Notes: a model not told the origin generated them from the sequence alone. A stretch of DNA of 64,000 bases from Isoetes taiwanensis (GCA_021234155.1 JAJEKV010000539.1:62001-126000); one strand, 5' to 3'. Positions 11,171-38,276 are shown, counted from the stretch's first letter. Made by a program: numbers and translations.

Positions 11171-11225
11171 CTATGTTTACTCCATTCTCTTCAAAAGCAA
11201 TAGTCAAACCTGTATTTAGAGTCCA

Positions 11226-11385
11226 AGATGTGGCATATTTGGCCAAAAATGTAGTATATCTAGCCAACCCGTTATCAGCCATGTGGTGTATCTGGCAAAA
11301 TAAGAGGTATACTCAGCCAAAGAAGGTGGTATATCTGGCCAAAAAATTGATATATCCAGTCGAAAAGTGGTATATTCAAGTATAC
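11226..11385. repeat. Degenerate ~22-bp tandem array
   Basis: About seven imperfect repeats of a unit like GTGGTATATCTGGCCAAAAA occur head to tail, for example at the starts of the blocks GTGGCATATTTGGCCAAAA, GTAGTATATCTAGCCAA and GTGGTATATCTGGCCAAAA. Unit lengths vary between 20 and 24 bases. It is a decayed minisatellite. Confidence 0.6.
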
Positions 11386-11639
11386 CCCACAAATGAGAAT
11401 AGCTATATACGACCCAAAGTAAGGCACTACTCATGAATACGCCCATTCAATAGCTCTCAATGCCCGAAGGTGCCTCTCGTTTGAATATGCACCCAAACAG
11501 AAAGGAGTTTCAAGAGGAGTTACATGGTTATATCATTAATATGGTTATGTGGCTATATCAAAAGTTCCTGCATTGGACGGTGCAGCAATAACAAAAGTTC
11601 TCAACTATTATTGTAACAAGTCCCTTCATGGGTCATTAT

Positions 11640-12330
11640 TTCCAGGTAGTTCAATTGCCTATTTCCATATAACTGCTTTTTCTAAACACTTCCTCTTAAG
11701 TTCCACTTGCATCATGGTTCGATCTTCATCCATGAAGATATCTGGAAATTTCTGCAAGTTCCTCCTCCTTTTCAAAGCTTCTAGCCTCGCTTTTGCTGAC
11801 CGAAAGCAGATAATCAATGCTGGACTGCGAGTTCCATTGTTCACCTTCCAACATCTATCAATTTCATGATCTTGTATATCAAGATTATGCTGGACAAAAT
11901 CATTACTACTTGGAAGGATCTAATAAATCCTTCATTCCTATAATTGTGATATTGAAAGCTTTATGGGCTCTCCTTTTCTCTTCTTCTAAGGTGGCTGAAA
12001 TGGTGTTTTTCATATCATTTAATGGTCAAGGTCTGTGCTTCCTAATCACTTCAACCCACTTATTAGTTTCTGCTGTTGTTCCCTAACAACCGCATGCAGC
12101 AATTCCTCAATTTTGTCAATCTGATTTGGTATTGCTTTGATCTTGATAATTTCCTTCTCTGCTTTCATATTAGTAGCTTTCAAACTCATTATTCTAGAGT
12201 CCTACTCTACCACCTTAATCTTCAAGCTTACCAGTTCTGTTTCAATTCTAAGCATCCTGTCAAGCATTTCACTCAGATGTCTATTAGAGATTTTGACCAT
12301 TATGCCTGGTCCAACAGTAGGTGAATAGAG
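11640..12330 (-). pseudogene. LINE ORF1-like remnant
   Basis: On the minus strand, a coiled-coil-like stretch ('LDRMLRIETELVSLKIKVVE', then 'KAEKEIIKIKAIPNQIDKIEELLHAV') is followed by 'EEEKRRAHKAFNITIIGM', which resembles the start of the LINE ORF1 RRM ('RRKNNIIIxGL'). Last comes 'FPDIFMDEDRTMMQVELKRK', like the ORF1 C-terminal domain 'xIFLDEDLTxxQxxxKR'. Domain order (coiled coil, RRM, CTD) agrees with ORF1 proteins. Stops and frame shifts make it a pseudogene. It could belong to the same LINE type as the 22.8-25.5 kb insertion, but there is no direct proof. Confidence 0.45.
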
Positions 12331-12634
12331 AGTGCCAACTCCTGCATTACACCCAGTCGGTGATTGAACTGGGAAGTCTATAGAGAGTCTTGAACAAACA
12401 TGTCGGGAGTCTAGAATTGTGAGGAAATTACCGCTGATGGTTGATCAATGAGCCAGGCCCGAAAAGCAAACAACGTAAAAAAGGTCAAAAAGTGGAACGT
12501 CAAAAAGTAAAAGGAGGTCGTCGACACCAAAAATTGTCATCGGCCTTCGGTCGGGCTGTGGAGCTTACTTTTGCCCCTCTTGCCATAAATCCTCCTTTGC
12601 CAATTTTAGCGAGACCTGTTGGTCTCTAGAGAGA

Positions 12635-13045
12635 ACAATACAACACCTTAACTATTGTGCCCCAACCAACTAAATGTTGAGGTATGGAATCAAAGTTCCT
12701 TAAATGTAGTCATTCTTTCCGACCCTTTCAAGTAGGTTTCCTCAACCTCTCTTGGATGAGGAAGTAATCACCCTTCCCGCTCAACCTCCCTTCAACGAGG
12801 AAGTGACCTTGTAAAAAATCAAAGCATCCTTTTCGCCGAATTGAACATGCTAGATCTTTTCTTAGAGAATGATACGACACCTTAACTATCGTGCCCCACC
12901 AACTAGACGTTGGGGTCTGGAATCAAACTTCCTTAAATGTAATCATCCTTTTTGGCCCTTTCATCAAGTAGGTTTCCCCAACCCCCCTGAACTAGGAAGT
13001 AATCACCCTTCTCAACCCTTTCAAATAGGTTCCTCAATATGTTTA
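12635..13045. repeat. Direct duplication, ~230-bp period
   Basis: A segment starting ACACCTTAACTATTGTGCCCC near 12650 recurs about 232 bases later as ACACCTTAACTATCGTGCCCC. Both are followed by a GGAATCAAA block, CTTCCTTAAATGTA-like sequence and GGAAGTAATCACCCTTC. This is a diverged two-copy tandem repeat without coding content. Confidence 0.6.
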
Positions 13046-13059
13046 TTTAAGTTAACAAA

Positions 13060-14421
13060 ACTGACTAAAAGTTAACAAAACTAGAAAATTACACTAAAAA
13101 TTAAGGCTAGTTTACTATGCTTATGCCCTTGGCTAATTTAAGCTAACTTAACTAGATGTGTGAGAACATAATCTTTAATCTAGTTAAGTTATTTTTAACC
13201 AAGATTCTTAGCTAGACATGTGCGAATGGGTTTCACAATCCAACTATATCAAATGTAGGAATTACCCAAGCTAACTATTAGATATAGTTAATTATTGTAA
13301 TCTTTATGGGATGTTTTCAACTTTCATTTGGAGCCGTTGATGGGCGAATATTCCTCCCTTAATGCGGATCAAGGGCCTCCTTTTTTTGATTGCGAGGACC
13401 CATACAAATTTCAAAGGTGCACATCGAACAGAAGCAACCATTGGCCTGCCACATCCTTAAAATTTAAAATAGGTCTGCACTACTCGGCTCCATCGTCTCC
13501 GACCGTGCACTGTAATCCGCATGCCGATCATATGGTTCACGCAAAGAGGAATCCATCTACTGCTATTCATCCTGCTTATTTTGTCAAAGCGGCCTCCTCA
13601 TTACTTTTGTTGTTTGTGAAGATGGCATGTGGGATTTGAACCCACCGGTGCCAAAACTTCCAACCCGGAGAAGCAAAAGAGGGCACAAAAACTACTTCTA
13701 ATCAATCCCCAATTAATCCTAACCCGATTTGGAGGATTGAACCTCCAGGGCCATCACCGCCTCACGAGAACCCCTTCTATTTGGGCAAACATAATGCCAT
13801 TGCATAAATGCTACAAGCAGCGGCAAAGACCCGCCCATTTTGTGCCACAAGCCTCAACGATGCATTTCTGTCTTCTCTATCCACCGCAATTGCGCCTCTT
13901 TGCCAACACTCACGCCCAAGCAGAGAATAAGAAGAAGAGGTAAGGGTTAGCGCCTCACCTAGCCGCTCCATGCCGATGAGCTCACCTGCTGTGTGCCAAA
14001 CGCCCTAAAGCCGTGACATGGGGCCCCTGAATCTTAGGCCTTCTTCCCTCCCACCACACCATCCCGGATTTGCCATAATCGGCCTCTCGGCCCAGAGCTG
14101 GCCCTTCAAAAGCGAGTCCCCAACACGTTTCCCTCACCATTGAACAGAATTTCCAAAGGTAAAAACCCCAAATAGAAACTTGGCCCCTAAAGCAAACAAG
14201 CACCTCAAACATAGACAAACATACGATTTTCAATACGATACAATACCGAAATCTTACTTCCCACCATTGCGTGAAGACCCTCCCCAAATACCAAACGAAT
14301 TGGGCAAACATAATTGCAAAGGCAACCCATATTGTTTTGGCTGAAGTGGGGCATTTTTTGAAGCAGACGAAGTTTTCCCTCTTCTCAATGGTTTGAAGTG
14401 CCCTCAGACTCGCATTAAGAG
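13060..14421. other. Upstream region of MCM9
   Basis: There is no recognisable coding region. The last in-frame stop before MCM9 is TAA at 14416..14418. I looked for a TATA box and E2F sites near the gene; only a weak GC-rich CCCGCCCATTTT near 13830 resembles an E2F half site. The transcription start cannot be fixed. Confidence 0.3.
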
Positions 14422-29674
<15,253 letters not shown>

Positions 29675-29704
29675 ACTTAGTAAAAGCATTACAAATGTTT
29701 TGAA

Positions 29705-29710
29705 AATAAA
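29705..29710 (+). promoter_or_regulatory. Candidate MCM9 polyadenylation signal
   Basis: AATAAA lies 31 bases after the MCM9 stop codon. A second similar hexamer (AATAAAG) occurs near 29800. Confidence 0.4.
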
Positions 29711-29719
29711 ATTTATCTT

Positions 29720-30309
29720 GTGAAGTAGGGAGAAGATGGTCCTCCTCGATTTATGCGTTTTTCTTGAGTATGTGTATAGCATGATATTTTAATATACTAA
29801 TAATAAAGTCTTCTGTAATGTGTGATGAGATTAGTACTCTTTTGGATAGGAGGGAATGATTATCCAAATTCATATTGAGTAGGAATGTCTGTCCGCATGC
29901 TCTTGAGTATATGCACACAAGGTTTAAAGGCAAGTGTTATGGTTCAGCTCGGGAGTGACAAAGTATAATAATCTGGTTTTTCAACGTAATAGCGAACGTT
30001 CCCCAGCAGCCATTATTTTCATTTAAAATTGGCTGTTCTTGCTGTCCAATGAGAGACATCATCTCTTTTAACTGGTTGGAGCTTGCAGATCGATCCAATT
30101 TCCTTCCAATTTCCTTCAGCTGTTGGGCCAATTTTTGCGGCAACCATGACGTGGAGGGGAAATGATATATGAAAGGCCAAGATTTATTTAGGATCATATG
30201 CCATGAATTAAAGGGATGGATGGATGGCACGGGCTGAGATAGAGGGCACATTCAATGCGTAAATTCATTTAGGGAATCGTTTGTCATGGAATGTCCTCAA
30301 GGAATGTAC
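29720..30309. other. No recognisable gene
   Basis: This is the spacer after MCM9. Open frames at 29937..30251 (minus) and others have no recognisable domain. Confidence 0.4.
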
Positions 30310-30424
30310 TAGGGTAAGCTGTCTGGGACAGCATTCCTGCTGTCCGTGGATGCTGCGACCGGCGGCAGCGGGAGCAGCTCACGGAACAAGCAGTGGAATG
30401 CTGGACCGCACACAGCTTACCCTA
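30310..30424. mobile_element. 115-bp inverted-repeat element (MITE-like)
   Basis: The terminal arms TAGGGTAAGCTGT...AGCATTCC (left) and GGAATGCT...ACAGCTTACCCTA (right) are inverted over about 28 bases with few mismatches. There is no coding capacity. A possible TA target duplication is part of the arms themselves, so the superfamily is not fixed. Confidence 0.55.
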
Positions 30425-30427
30425 ACA

Positions 30428-30613
30428 ACAATATCATAACCGGGGGCGAATTCTTGACCTGCTTTGTGATGGTGATGGAGAAGGATTCTTAACCTGCTTT
30501 GCTCCGTGATGCGAGAACAATCAAGGATTTACCATTCCCTCGGATCGGCATGGGCGGCGTGGTCGCGGGAAATTACACCACAGGAAATAATAGCGACCCG
30601 GTTATGATATTGT
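30428..30613. mobile_element. 186-bp inverted-repeat element abutting the previous one
   Basis: The left arm ACAATATCATAACCGGG (30428..30444) matches the right arm CCCGGTTATGATATTGT (30597..30613) as a perfect 17-bp inverted repeat. It starts three bases after the previous element ends. There is no ORF. Confidence 0.55.
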
Positions 30614-30619
30614 ATGCCA

Positions 30620-31570
30620 TACATCGTTTTAGATGTGACAAATAGAGGGTGCCGATTGATAGATGTAAGGCGGAAATAGATAATTGCATTTTTGTGAAGG
30701 GTTGTCTTAGGAACCAGATTTCACCAAAATGTATCGGATCTTCTGTCGCCTATATAAAAAACTCGAAATGGTGCCCCGCGTTGCCGGGCATAAGCCGTGA
30801 ATGGTAAATGATACATTGACGCAATTGTTAAATTAATTGACATTTAAAAAATTACACAATGAAAAATATATGACCACTTTTTGCTCTTTCTTCTTCTCGT
30901 TTTCCTTTTCCTTTTGTCCTTTTTCCGTTTTCTTTTTTCGCACGTTTGCACAAACGCGAGTTGAGACTTTGAAGCAATTTGACACTATCCATGTTGCAGC
31001 CAGTTGGGATTTTTGTGCATGTGGAGAGCCTCATAGTCGTCCGATACAATCTACGGTGGAGAAAAAACTTGGAAATTCCAGCATGTCTACGTCGAGGGTA
31101 GCGTTGGTGGTTATGCCCCGGCTAGAGAGATTGAATTGGCATTACGGCGTTCTGGAAATCGAATTGGCATTATGGCATATAGTAAGTTTGAAAGCGGTGC
31201 ATTGCTTATTGCTCTTATTTCAGAAGCTATATTCATTTGTTTGCATTATGAATCGTTATGCAGACCAATTCCTAAGCTTTTGAGGGATTCTAGTTCCACT
31301 GCATTTGCCAAGTTCCTCATCATCGGATGTGTCAAGTTCCTGGTTGAGAAGGTAAGTCCATAGAAAAAAAACTTCCAATTAGGTCGAAAGAAAGCACCTT
31401 TCAATACAGATTTTGGCCGAAAGCAAGATCCGGGGACGACTTGGTGCTGATTTTTTTGCCGGCTTTTAGTTGGCCTTTGCAATGGCGGGCGTCAAGGATT
31501 AGGTTAGAATTGGAATGTTAGATGACCTCTTGGCTATGGTGAAAGGGCATTTGCCAAAAGGTTTGATGTT
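30620..31570. other. No recognisable gene
   Basis: The mixed AT-rich sequence includes a pyrimidine-rich patch (30880..30940). The open frame 30837..31283 has no recognisable domain. Confidence 0.35.
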
Positions 31571-31572
31571 CT

Positions 31573-31929
31573 TTGCTTGCGCTACAGACTTCACAAGAGA
31601 CGGTACACTCTTTGCAAAGTAGAATTTGCATGGTAGATCTCTTAGGCCGTGATGGGTGCTTTAAGGAATCTAGAAGCTTACTTAAGGATATATTGCAACT
31701 TGATATTTGTCTATGGATGACATTGCTTACGGCTTGCAAGATACACTGCAATATGGAGTTGGGGAGTCATTGCTTTGATGAAATTGTTTGTTTAGACCCA
31801 TTGTATGTCGTAGGATGCGTGATCATGTCAGACATGTATGCCGAAGCTCATATGAAAGAGGCTGCTAATGAAATCGAAATGTTAAAACATATGCATGGGC
31901 ACAATCTGGACGAACCTGTATATGATTGA
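31573..31929 (+). pseudogene. PPR protein fragment (C-terminal E-type motifs)
   Basis: This 118-codon frame contains 'MVDLLGRDGCFKESRSLL', 'WMTLLTACKIHCNMELG' and 'DPLYVVGCVIMSDMYAEA', the standard end region of PLS-type PPR proteins (consensus MVDLLGRAGxLxEA...W.aLL.ACriHgn.elGe...LDP...yvllsNiYA). PPR proteins bind organellar RNA, and those with E/DYW tails act in C-to-U editing. There are no PPR repeats immediately upstream and no DYW tail downstream, so this is an isolated fragment. Confidence 0.7.
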
Positions 31930-33537
31930 TAGCAGTGTAGGTTTGAAACAAAACTTGATCTGGCTATAGGGAATCCTCCCCGGCAACCAATCATGTTTTG
32001 AGCATCGTTTGAAAATTTGAACATCAAGAGTTTCACACTCCTAGGAAGTGGTAGCTGCTTCATGTTGTGAGGAGTTGTTTCACCTCTTATCTTTGTTCTC
32101 ATAAAAAGTTGTAAAAGGGGAACTTATATGGGTCTCTACTATGACATTCAATTAGTGGATGGTATAGGAGCCATTAAGAATATTCATAGCCTTTCCTAAG
32201 GGTCTTGGATTGTGGTCGTCTTGCTAGTAGCGAATCCTTGGATTGTGCAATGGTATAAGGTCCTTTGTCTACTGATAATCTAACCTAGGCATCTTACTCA
32301 TTAAGCCCTTGCGTCTTTCGGAGATTCTGCCACACAAGATACACAGCAAAAGGTGTTAAAAAGGGAATTGACAATCATATGTTCGAATGGAGTGATAAGA
32401 TGGCCTGAATTGGTAATTTGCGCAGAGGTTCACTTATAGGAATTGGGTATGAAGAAGTTGGCAACCTCTTCATCCATAGTCAATGTCATATTTTCGAGTT
32501 ACTGTTCTTCTATCCCTTGATGCCATTCTGAGCATGTCTCCTTAGTTGCTTGGACTCTCCCAAGGGCAGAATCAGAAAAGACTCTAGATATTGGGACTTA
32601 CCAATTAGCATTCAATGAATGGCCATTGGCAATGCTGCATGTCTCTTTAGTTGCTTGCACCCTCCAAGGGAGACTCTAGATATGGGATTGCTTTACCAAT
32701 TAGCATTCAACCATCTAAACATTTTGACTACCATCTTTAGATTTCAAACCATGCTTCCTTGTGCCCCGAGACAATTTTGATAGTGCAGAAAGGAATTTGA
32801 CATGGGTGCCTATTAGCTATTGTAGTCCTTTTTCCTGAAATATACTAGTGGGTCCAAGACTTCAAACCCTGCCTGCCCTTGTTGTCTGCACATCAAAGAT
32901 GGTCAACTTATTCTGCTCAGGAAGTTCCAACACCATTTCCCAAGACTATGATAATGTTTGCATGTTTATAGTCACAAGCTTAAACTTGCAGGAAATTTTC
33001 TTGCTGAAATGTATTCTCATACTTAATACTCTTAAAGAATCTGTGTTCGTTTAAACTATTGCCAGATGAGTGAGGTTTCAGCAGTTATGTAGCTGGTTCA
33101 CTTATAGGACTTGAAGATTGGAAGAAACATGATCTTTTTGCACAGATAAGACAAGGTATGATATAGTGTTTGAAGCATATGAAATTCAGATGGCTATTGA
33201 AAAATATCTTCAGATGCCATACAAATAAACGTTTGTTGGCTAGATCATTTGTAACTTATCTGCAAGCAAAATAACAGTCGATGATCATGGACAAGAAAGC
33301 CTGATGCGTGTACAAAACTAGATATAGCCATAGTGAACCTGGTGTGCAATGCCTTAAAACTTCAGAGTATCAATTTGCATATCAGAGCGGATCCCAATTG
33401 GGATGGCTGATTGAGGCACCTAACTCTGCGGAGCACAAGCATTAGCACAAGCAGTTCCTCTTTTCAAAGACCTCGCTCATCGTTTGCTGGATGCATGCAA
33501 TGAAGGGCGCAGCTTAATCCTTGGTAGCTGAATACAA
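31930..33537. other. No recognisable gene
   Basis: A partly repeated phrase (CATTCAATGAATGG / TTAGCATTCAACC with TTTAGTTGCTTG) at about 32540..32710 indicates a small local duplication. No domain is recognised. Confidence 0.35.
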
Positions 33538-34300
33538 TTGATGAAAAATAGTGGGCTAGATTTATATGTTGTCTTTATCTGCCTATTTGCCTCTTGTGTC
33601 ATTTTGGTTGAAACAAACCATGCATTGAGCATGGTTTTTGAGCCAGATCAATCTACATGGATTGCAATTGTTGACACGCTTTCTAAGCTTGGGAAAGATG
33701 AAATGGTAGGGCACAAGTCGAACATATATTCTAGCCTATTGAAAGTATGTGACTGCGTTTCTGCAATAGATCAGGACATGAGTATTCAGAAATGTCTGCA
33801 GGATATGGCCATAATGGTGAAGGCTTTCTTCCTGCAGCAACAAGGTGGAAATCCAGAAAATTTCATATCTTAAAGGCATGTGCTAGTGAGGAGCTAGAGA
33901 GCATGACATGTTTATTCAAAAGCTGGTCATTGAAAGAGGCTTCAACCTGACAGCGTAATTGGTAATACTCATTGACAGGAATGCAAAAATGCAAAAGCTT
34001 AGAAGATTCACTTGGTATCTTTGATAGATTACGATATGGGGATGTCGTGGCATGGGGTGCAATGATTGAGAGGTTATGATGAAGGCATTCTTGCTCTCCA
34101 ATGCTTTGAGCAAGCATATGCAACATGAGAGAATAAAGTCAAGCCAAGGCACATTTGTAAGTCTTCTGCAATATCAACGCCATAGGTCATGGCAGATATA
34201 TTTGAGAAGCCTAACGTTAGATGGTCAGAAGTTGTTGGACTGGAGAATGCAAAGGAAGCTTTACAAGAGGCAGTCATATAAGCTTTTTACAGGTGAGTCT
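33538..34300 (+). pseudogene. PPR protein fragment (internal repeats)
   Basis: PPR-like blocks lie in shifting frames: 'YSSLLKVCDCVSAIDQ', 'LVIERGFNL', 'SLEDSLGIFDRLRYGDVVAWGAMI' (given here as the shorter blocks SLEDSLGIFDRL and DVVAWGAMIER) and 'LALQCFEQ', then 'GTFVSLLQ'. The 'LLKxC...G/S' plus 'DVVAWGAMI' order is that of P-L-S repeats in early-diverging vascular plants. Several frameshifts and stops make it non-functional. It lies downstream of the E-motif fragment at 31.6 kb, which is the wrong order for one simple gene. Confidence 0.6.
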
Positions 34301-34351
34301 TGATGCATATTAATTGCAATTGGGATCATGGTCCGGTTATAAAAGACAAAT

Positions 34352-34422
34352 GGACCACTAGGGACAGGGAAATCCTACCTTACAAAAGCAGTGGCCACGG
34401 AAGCAAATTCAACATTTTTCAG
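34352..34422 (+). pseudogene. VPS4/SKD1-like AAA P-loop exon fragment
   Basis: The segment encodes 'GPLGTGKSYLTKAVATEANSTFF' (in short blocks: GPLGTGKS, YLTKAVATEA, NSTFF) and ends AG|GTACTT like a splice donor. VPS4/SKD1, the ESCRT-III-disassembling AAA ATPase, has GPPGTGKSYLAKAVATEA at its Walker A. The second Pro is Leu here. An in-frame TAA lies just upstream, and no other VPS4 exon is visible nearby, so this is a single displaced exon. Confidence 0.65.
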
Positions 34423-34429
34423 GTACTTG

Positions 34430-35670
34430 AGTTTGCCTTTATGGCATTTTACACGTTATCATGAAGTTGAGAAAACATGTACATAACATAGCCAATTCAG
34501 CAGTCTGGACTAAAACTGTTAATATAGCCTTTTACAACTGCGGCCTTGGAGTCATGATCATTTCATTATTACATTCAGGATCCATTCTCTAAACCACTTT
34601 ATTATTAGAAACTGATGACATAGTATTTTGTGCTTTCACATTAGTTTGACGGCTAGATAGCAGCAGAAATAGGTTGCAAGGTTATAAGAGCAATTACATA
34701 TGGAAAGTGATCGATGAACGGCTTTGAAGTTTGGGATTTGGAAGTTGGGTTTGCAGAATCTTTGGGGGCAATGTAAAATTGTGATTTTTTTGTTTCCGAG
34801 ATAGTCTACAGTATAGGTGAGTAAACTACAGGGCACGGTCCATATTCTAATTCTAGTAGATGGGCCAGAGGACTAGTAGTTTGCATGGATGTATCAAGGT
34901 GATGCCTTCAAGTCAGGTGATGCAGTGTTAATGTGAAATGGAAGACAATTAGCAGATTGAATTGACTATCCCAATGGCAGGAAAATGAAACTGGTGCAGA
35001 GATATAGGTTAACGTTGGCTTCCATCTTTGGTTTATTAGCCCATCCCTGCTTTGTTTGTGTTTTGCTCTTGTGCCCAATGGCCAACACTAGATTGCTTGG
35101 TGCTCTTGATTACTAATCAATAGAGATAATTACAAAAGCTCTAATAAGAGGTCATAGAACTGTTTCAATGATTGTGGCTGCTAGACATCAAGGTTGTGCC
35201 GCAACTTAGCAAGTTGGTATGTTCAGCATGCAAATTTTGCACCAACAGATGCTCTCTAATTACATAAAAGTTTGTTTTTCAGATATTCTCGGTTTTTAAC
35301 ATATTTGGTGCTTTAAACACTATTTATAGATTGCAAATAATGCAAGCTATAAGGAGGTTACAAGTTATACAGCAGAAAATCTGTTATTACCAATTGGTTA
35401 TATGAAACATGATTTATCTTTGAAGATCCTTGAAGCTTCATTGCATTATCCACATTAGTTTATCCAACAATTTTCAGAGCAAAGCATGTTGGCTACTCCA
35501 CAAAAATAAGCTCTTGCAGATCCCTGTCAATAAAGCACTCATAAGATCCATTTATAATCTGCCAGACCAGTGTTTTCAATCATTTTCAAAATTACTGAAA
35601 GATAACGGGCACAAAAGCTCTTTGGCAAGCTTCCAATTAGAGAAGTTATCAGTTCTGCTGACAAATGCAA
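34430..35670. other. No recognisable gene
   Basis: AT-rich sequence without a recognisable domain, RNA or repeat. Confidence 0.35.
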
Positions 35671-35671
35671 T

Positions 35672-36290
35672 TTGAAGGTATTTCTCCCAATGCTACACAT
35701 TTGTTATGTTTTAAAAGCTTATGGCAATATATTGGGGAAAAACAGAAGAGACATTCTGGCTAGATTCAGGATGGGAAGTCATGATCTAAGAATCGAAAAA
35801 GACAGGTGGAGAGGGATAGACAAGGAGGACAGGATATGTAGAATCTGTGACGGTGGGAGAATAGAGGATGAGAATCATATGATTAACGCCCCGCATCTAC
35901 CGAGACATCAAGGGGCGATCTGAAAAATATAACGAGAATCGCAAGGGATTTGGCGGGCGATCCAAAAAGAATGACGGCATTAACCTGAGAGAAGTGCCGC
36001 GAGTGAAAGAGGGTTAAGTAATATGACCTGTACAAAACGGGTCATAAAACCCACACAAATTGCTTTCGATTAAAAAGTTGATTGATAACGACAGCAATCG
36101 CGACGGCCCGGGCCGAGGTAAAAGCGGGATGTCGATAATAAAGAAAAAGTCGACCTTCGAGAAAAGGCTACATCATAGCAAATGTGATGTGCTAGTAGCA
36201 CCCTTTTTTTTAGGGAGCTTCGCCCATGCTACACAAGTCCGGGGGCCTCACGGCACAAGGGACATTAATGTATTCTATTCTATTCTATTC
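35672..36290 (+). mobile_element. LINE 3'-end fragment with ATTCT tail
   Basis: 'ARFRMGSHDLRIEKDRW' and 'RICRICDGGRIEDENHM' match the C-terminal block of the 22.8-25.5 kb LINE in the same order. About 350 bases later the element ends in GGGCCTCACGGCACAAGGG and a run of ATTCT pentamers (about 36269..36292). The RT part is absent, so this is a strongly 5'-truncated copy of a related element. The two copies have different simple-repeat tails (CAC versus ATTCT). Confidence 0.6.
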
Positions 36291-36299
36291 TATATGGCA

Positions 36300-38180
36300 G
36301 GCATTTATAATATTCTAGAAGTACTTCATTAATAACGTTAGTTCATCTAGTTGTAGAGGTAAAGCACCTTCTCCTAGGGGTAGGCATGTTCCAGCCATGT
36401 AGAATGACAGATTCCTCATGGTCTTTTGTGGAGTCTGCATGCATGGTTCTTTCTAGGTGTGAATTTAGGGTATGGAATACAAATTAATGTTTAGGCACAA
36501 TAATCTACATAATTCAATGGAAAAAAACATGCTACCAAAACTCTTGCATATTGTTTGCAACAGGAGAACCTGATTGTTGGATGTGGACTTGATGTGGTTC
36601 CAAATTGGCAATTGTTCTTTCAGTTGTTGACATCAAATTGTCATACGTCAAGTGCAGGCAACAGTATTTGGCAGAGCTATCTATAAATATGGTAGGTTGA
36701 AATGATTTTAGCTGGAAATTATTCTGCAACCTGTTAAGGTTAGTCTAGCTCAGACAACTCTATTGCGAAACTTATCGGATATTATGATAGCAATGGCAAG
36801 ACGTTGATGTTGAGTGTTTAAATATCTTGGACCTCAAGTGACCTACCGTATTTTATTTCATTGGGAGAATGTAGAACTTGTAATAATATATTCTCTCTTC
36901 TATTTCTCATCTGTCTATACCTTCTTTTCTCTTCTATCCAAGGTAGTGAAACACAAGGCCCAAATTTGGTGGTCCATTGGAGGGCATATGTGGCCTATTT
37001 TGAACCTCTTTAATGTAAAACCTTTATAGGGAAGATCCAAATTTCATTATGTTAGTCTGTTGGATCGAGTTTTGTAGTAGTCGCATTGTACTTTGGATGG
37101 TACGAGTGGTGCTTGCTACAAACTGCTCATGGCAGGGATGCCAAGCAGCAAAATGTACCTGACCTTCATGTGTGTCTCTAGGAGCAAATGACATTGTCAA
37201 GATATTCCTCTTCAATAGATAGGCACCCCAGCTTGCCACCTAGAGAAACCAATGCATGGCAACTACTTAGGAGTTAGAATATTGATAAGAGAAAACCAGA
37301 AATTGTCTAAATTAAAACACTCCCCCTGGAAAAATGAATTTTCCCCCCTCATATTGTATTCAGTTCTGAATAGCTTTTTCTACAGTAAGCTCTTTATGAG
37401 GCACATTTGCAAACCAAGCAACATCCTTGCTCTTAGGCCAAGAAAATGGATTCTTGTATCCAGGTGGAGCGGGGATGAGACAATGAAGTTCTTCCTTTTC
37501 TGGTGGGCAATACCGCTCTCTGTAGATAAGTCTGCACCCGCTTGATGCAGTGGACTTTATGCCCTATTCGTTTTCTTTTTTCAACTCCATTGGATCACTT
37601 GTGTTGCGAAATAATATGCAACAAATTGTATGGTGTTGAGGCGTAAAGTAAAAGGCTAGAACTAGAAACCATGAATAGGGCATGATGACTTTTATGCCAC
37701 ACAAGACTTCAGATTCTCCTATCTAGATACTGAACATATCAAGTGCTGGAATGAAGACGCAACTACCTAAATGCATTTTAAGGATTTGTTTGTGCAAGTT
37801 CTTTAATAAGTAGACTAGCATTTTCATTAGTCATCTAAACTGTAATAGTAGCATTTCCATTAGAAATAACAATGGATTTGTTACAGCTTATGCCACTGTC
37901 AAACCATCCAGTAGACGTGGCTGTCTGTGGCTTTGTGGAATTAATCACATCCCCACAATAACATGTGATCATTACTTGTTATGGCAATCATGGTGTCTTC
38001 CTTCTTCTCTGGCGAGCAATGGTAGAGACTGTAGTTTTGGCCTGCATAAAAGTAAATACATATGGTGTAATGTTCATGAGCTTCTATAGGGTGGTTGGGT
38101 CCCAAAATAGACAGCTTCTTTCACCATTCCTAAGTTCCAGAGTTGACATATCCTTTGCTCTCGTGCTATGCCTTTTGTCC
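36300..38180. other. No recognisable gene
   Basis: No domain or structured repeat was recognised. The open frames are short and unrelated to known motifs. Confidence 0.35.
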
Positions 38181-38188
38181 TGGCCAAC

Positions 38189-38276
38189 TTCAATTTTGCA
38201 ACTACGGATAAAGATGGTTGGCTGCACACTGGGGACCTTGCTTATGTGGACAAAGATGGTTATTTATTTGTGGGTC
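38189..38276 (+). pseudogene. 4CL-like acyl-CoA synthetase fragment
   Basis: One frame reads 'TTDKDGWLHTGDLAYVDKDG' followed by 'YLFV', matching the conserved A7/A8 region of 4-coumarate:CoA ligase-like enzymes (consensus TiDkdGWLHTGDigyvDeDGylfivDRlKELIK). These adenylate-forming enzymes activate hydroxycinnamic or fatty acids. The DRLKELIKYKG block that should follow is missing (GQLLEPRC instead), and no other part of the gene is seen. It is a relic. Confidence 0.6.

Noticed and set aside
13982-14311. 109-codon minus-strand ORF upstream of MCM9
   Set aside because: No recognisable motif, and it overlaps the probable MCM9 promoter region; likely chance.
30310-30330. Telomere-like TAGGGT at the element end
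   Set aside because: A single hexamer that is part of a terminal inverted repeat; there is no tandem TTTAGGG array.
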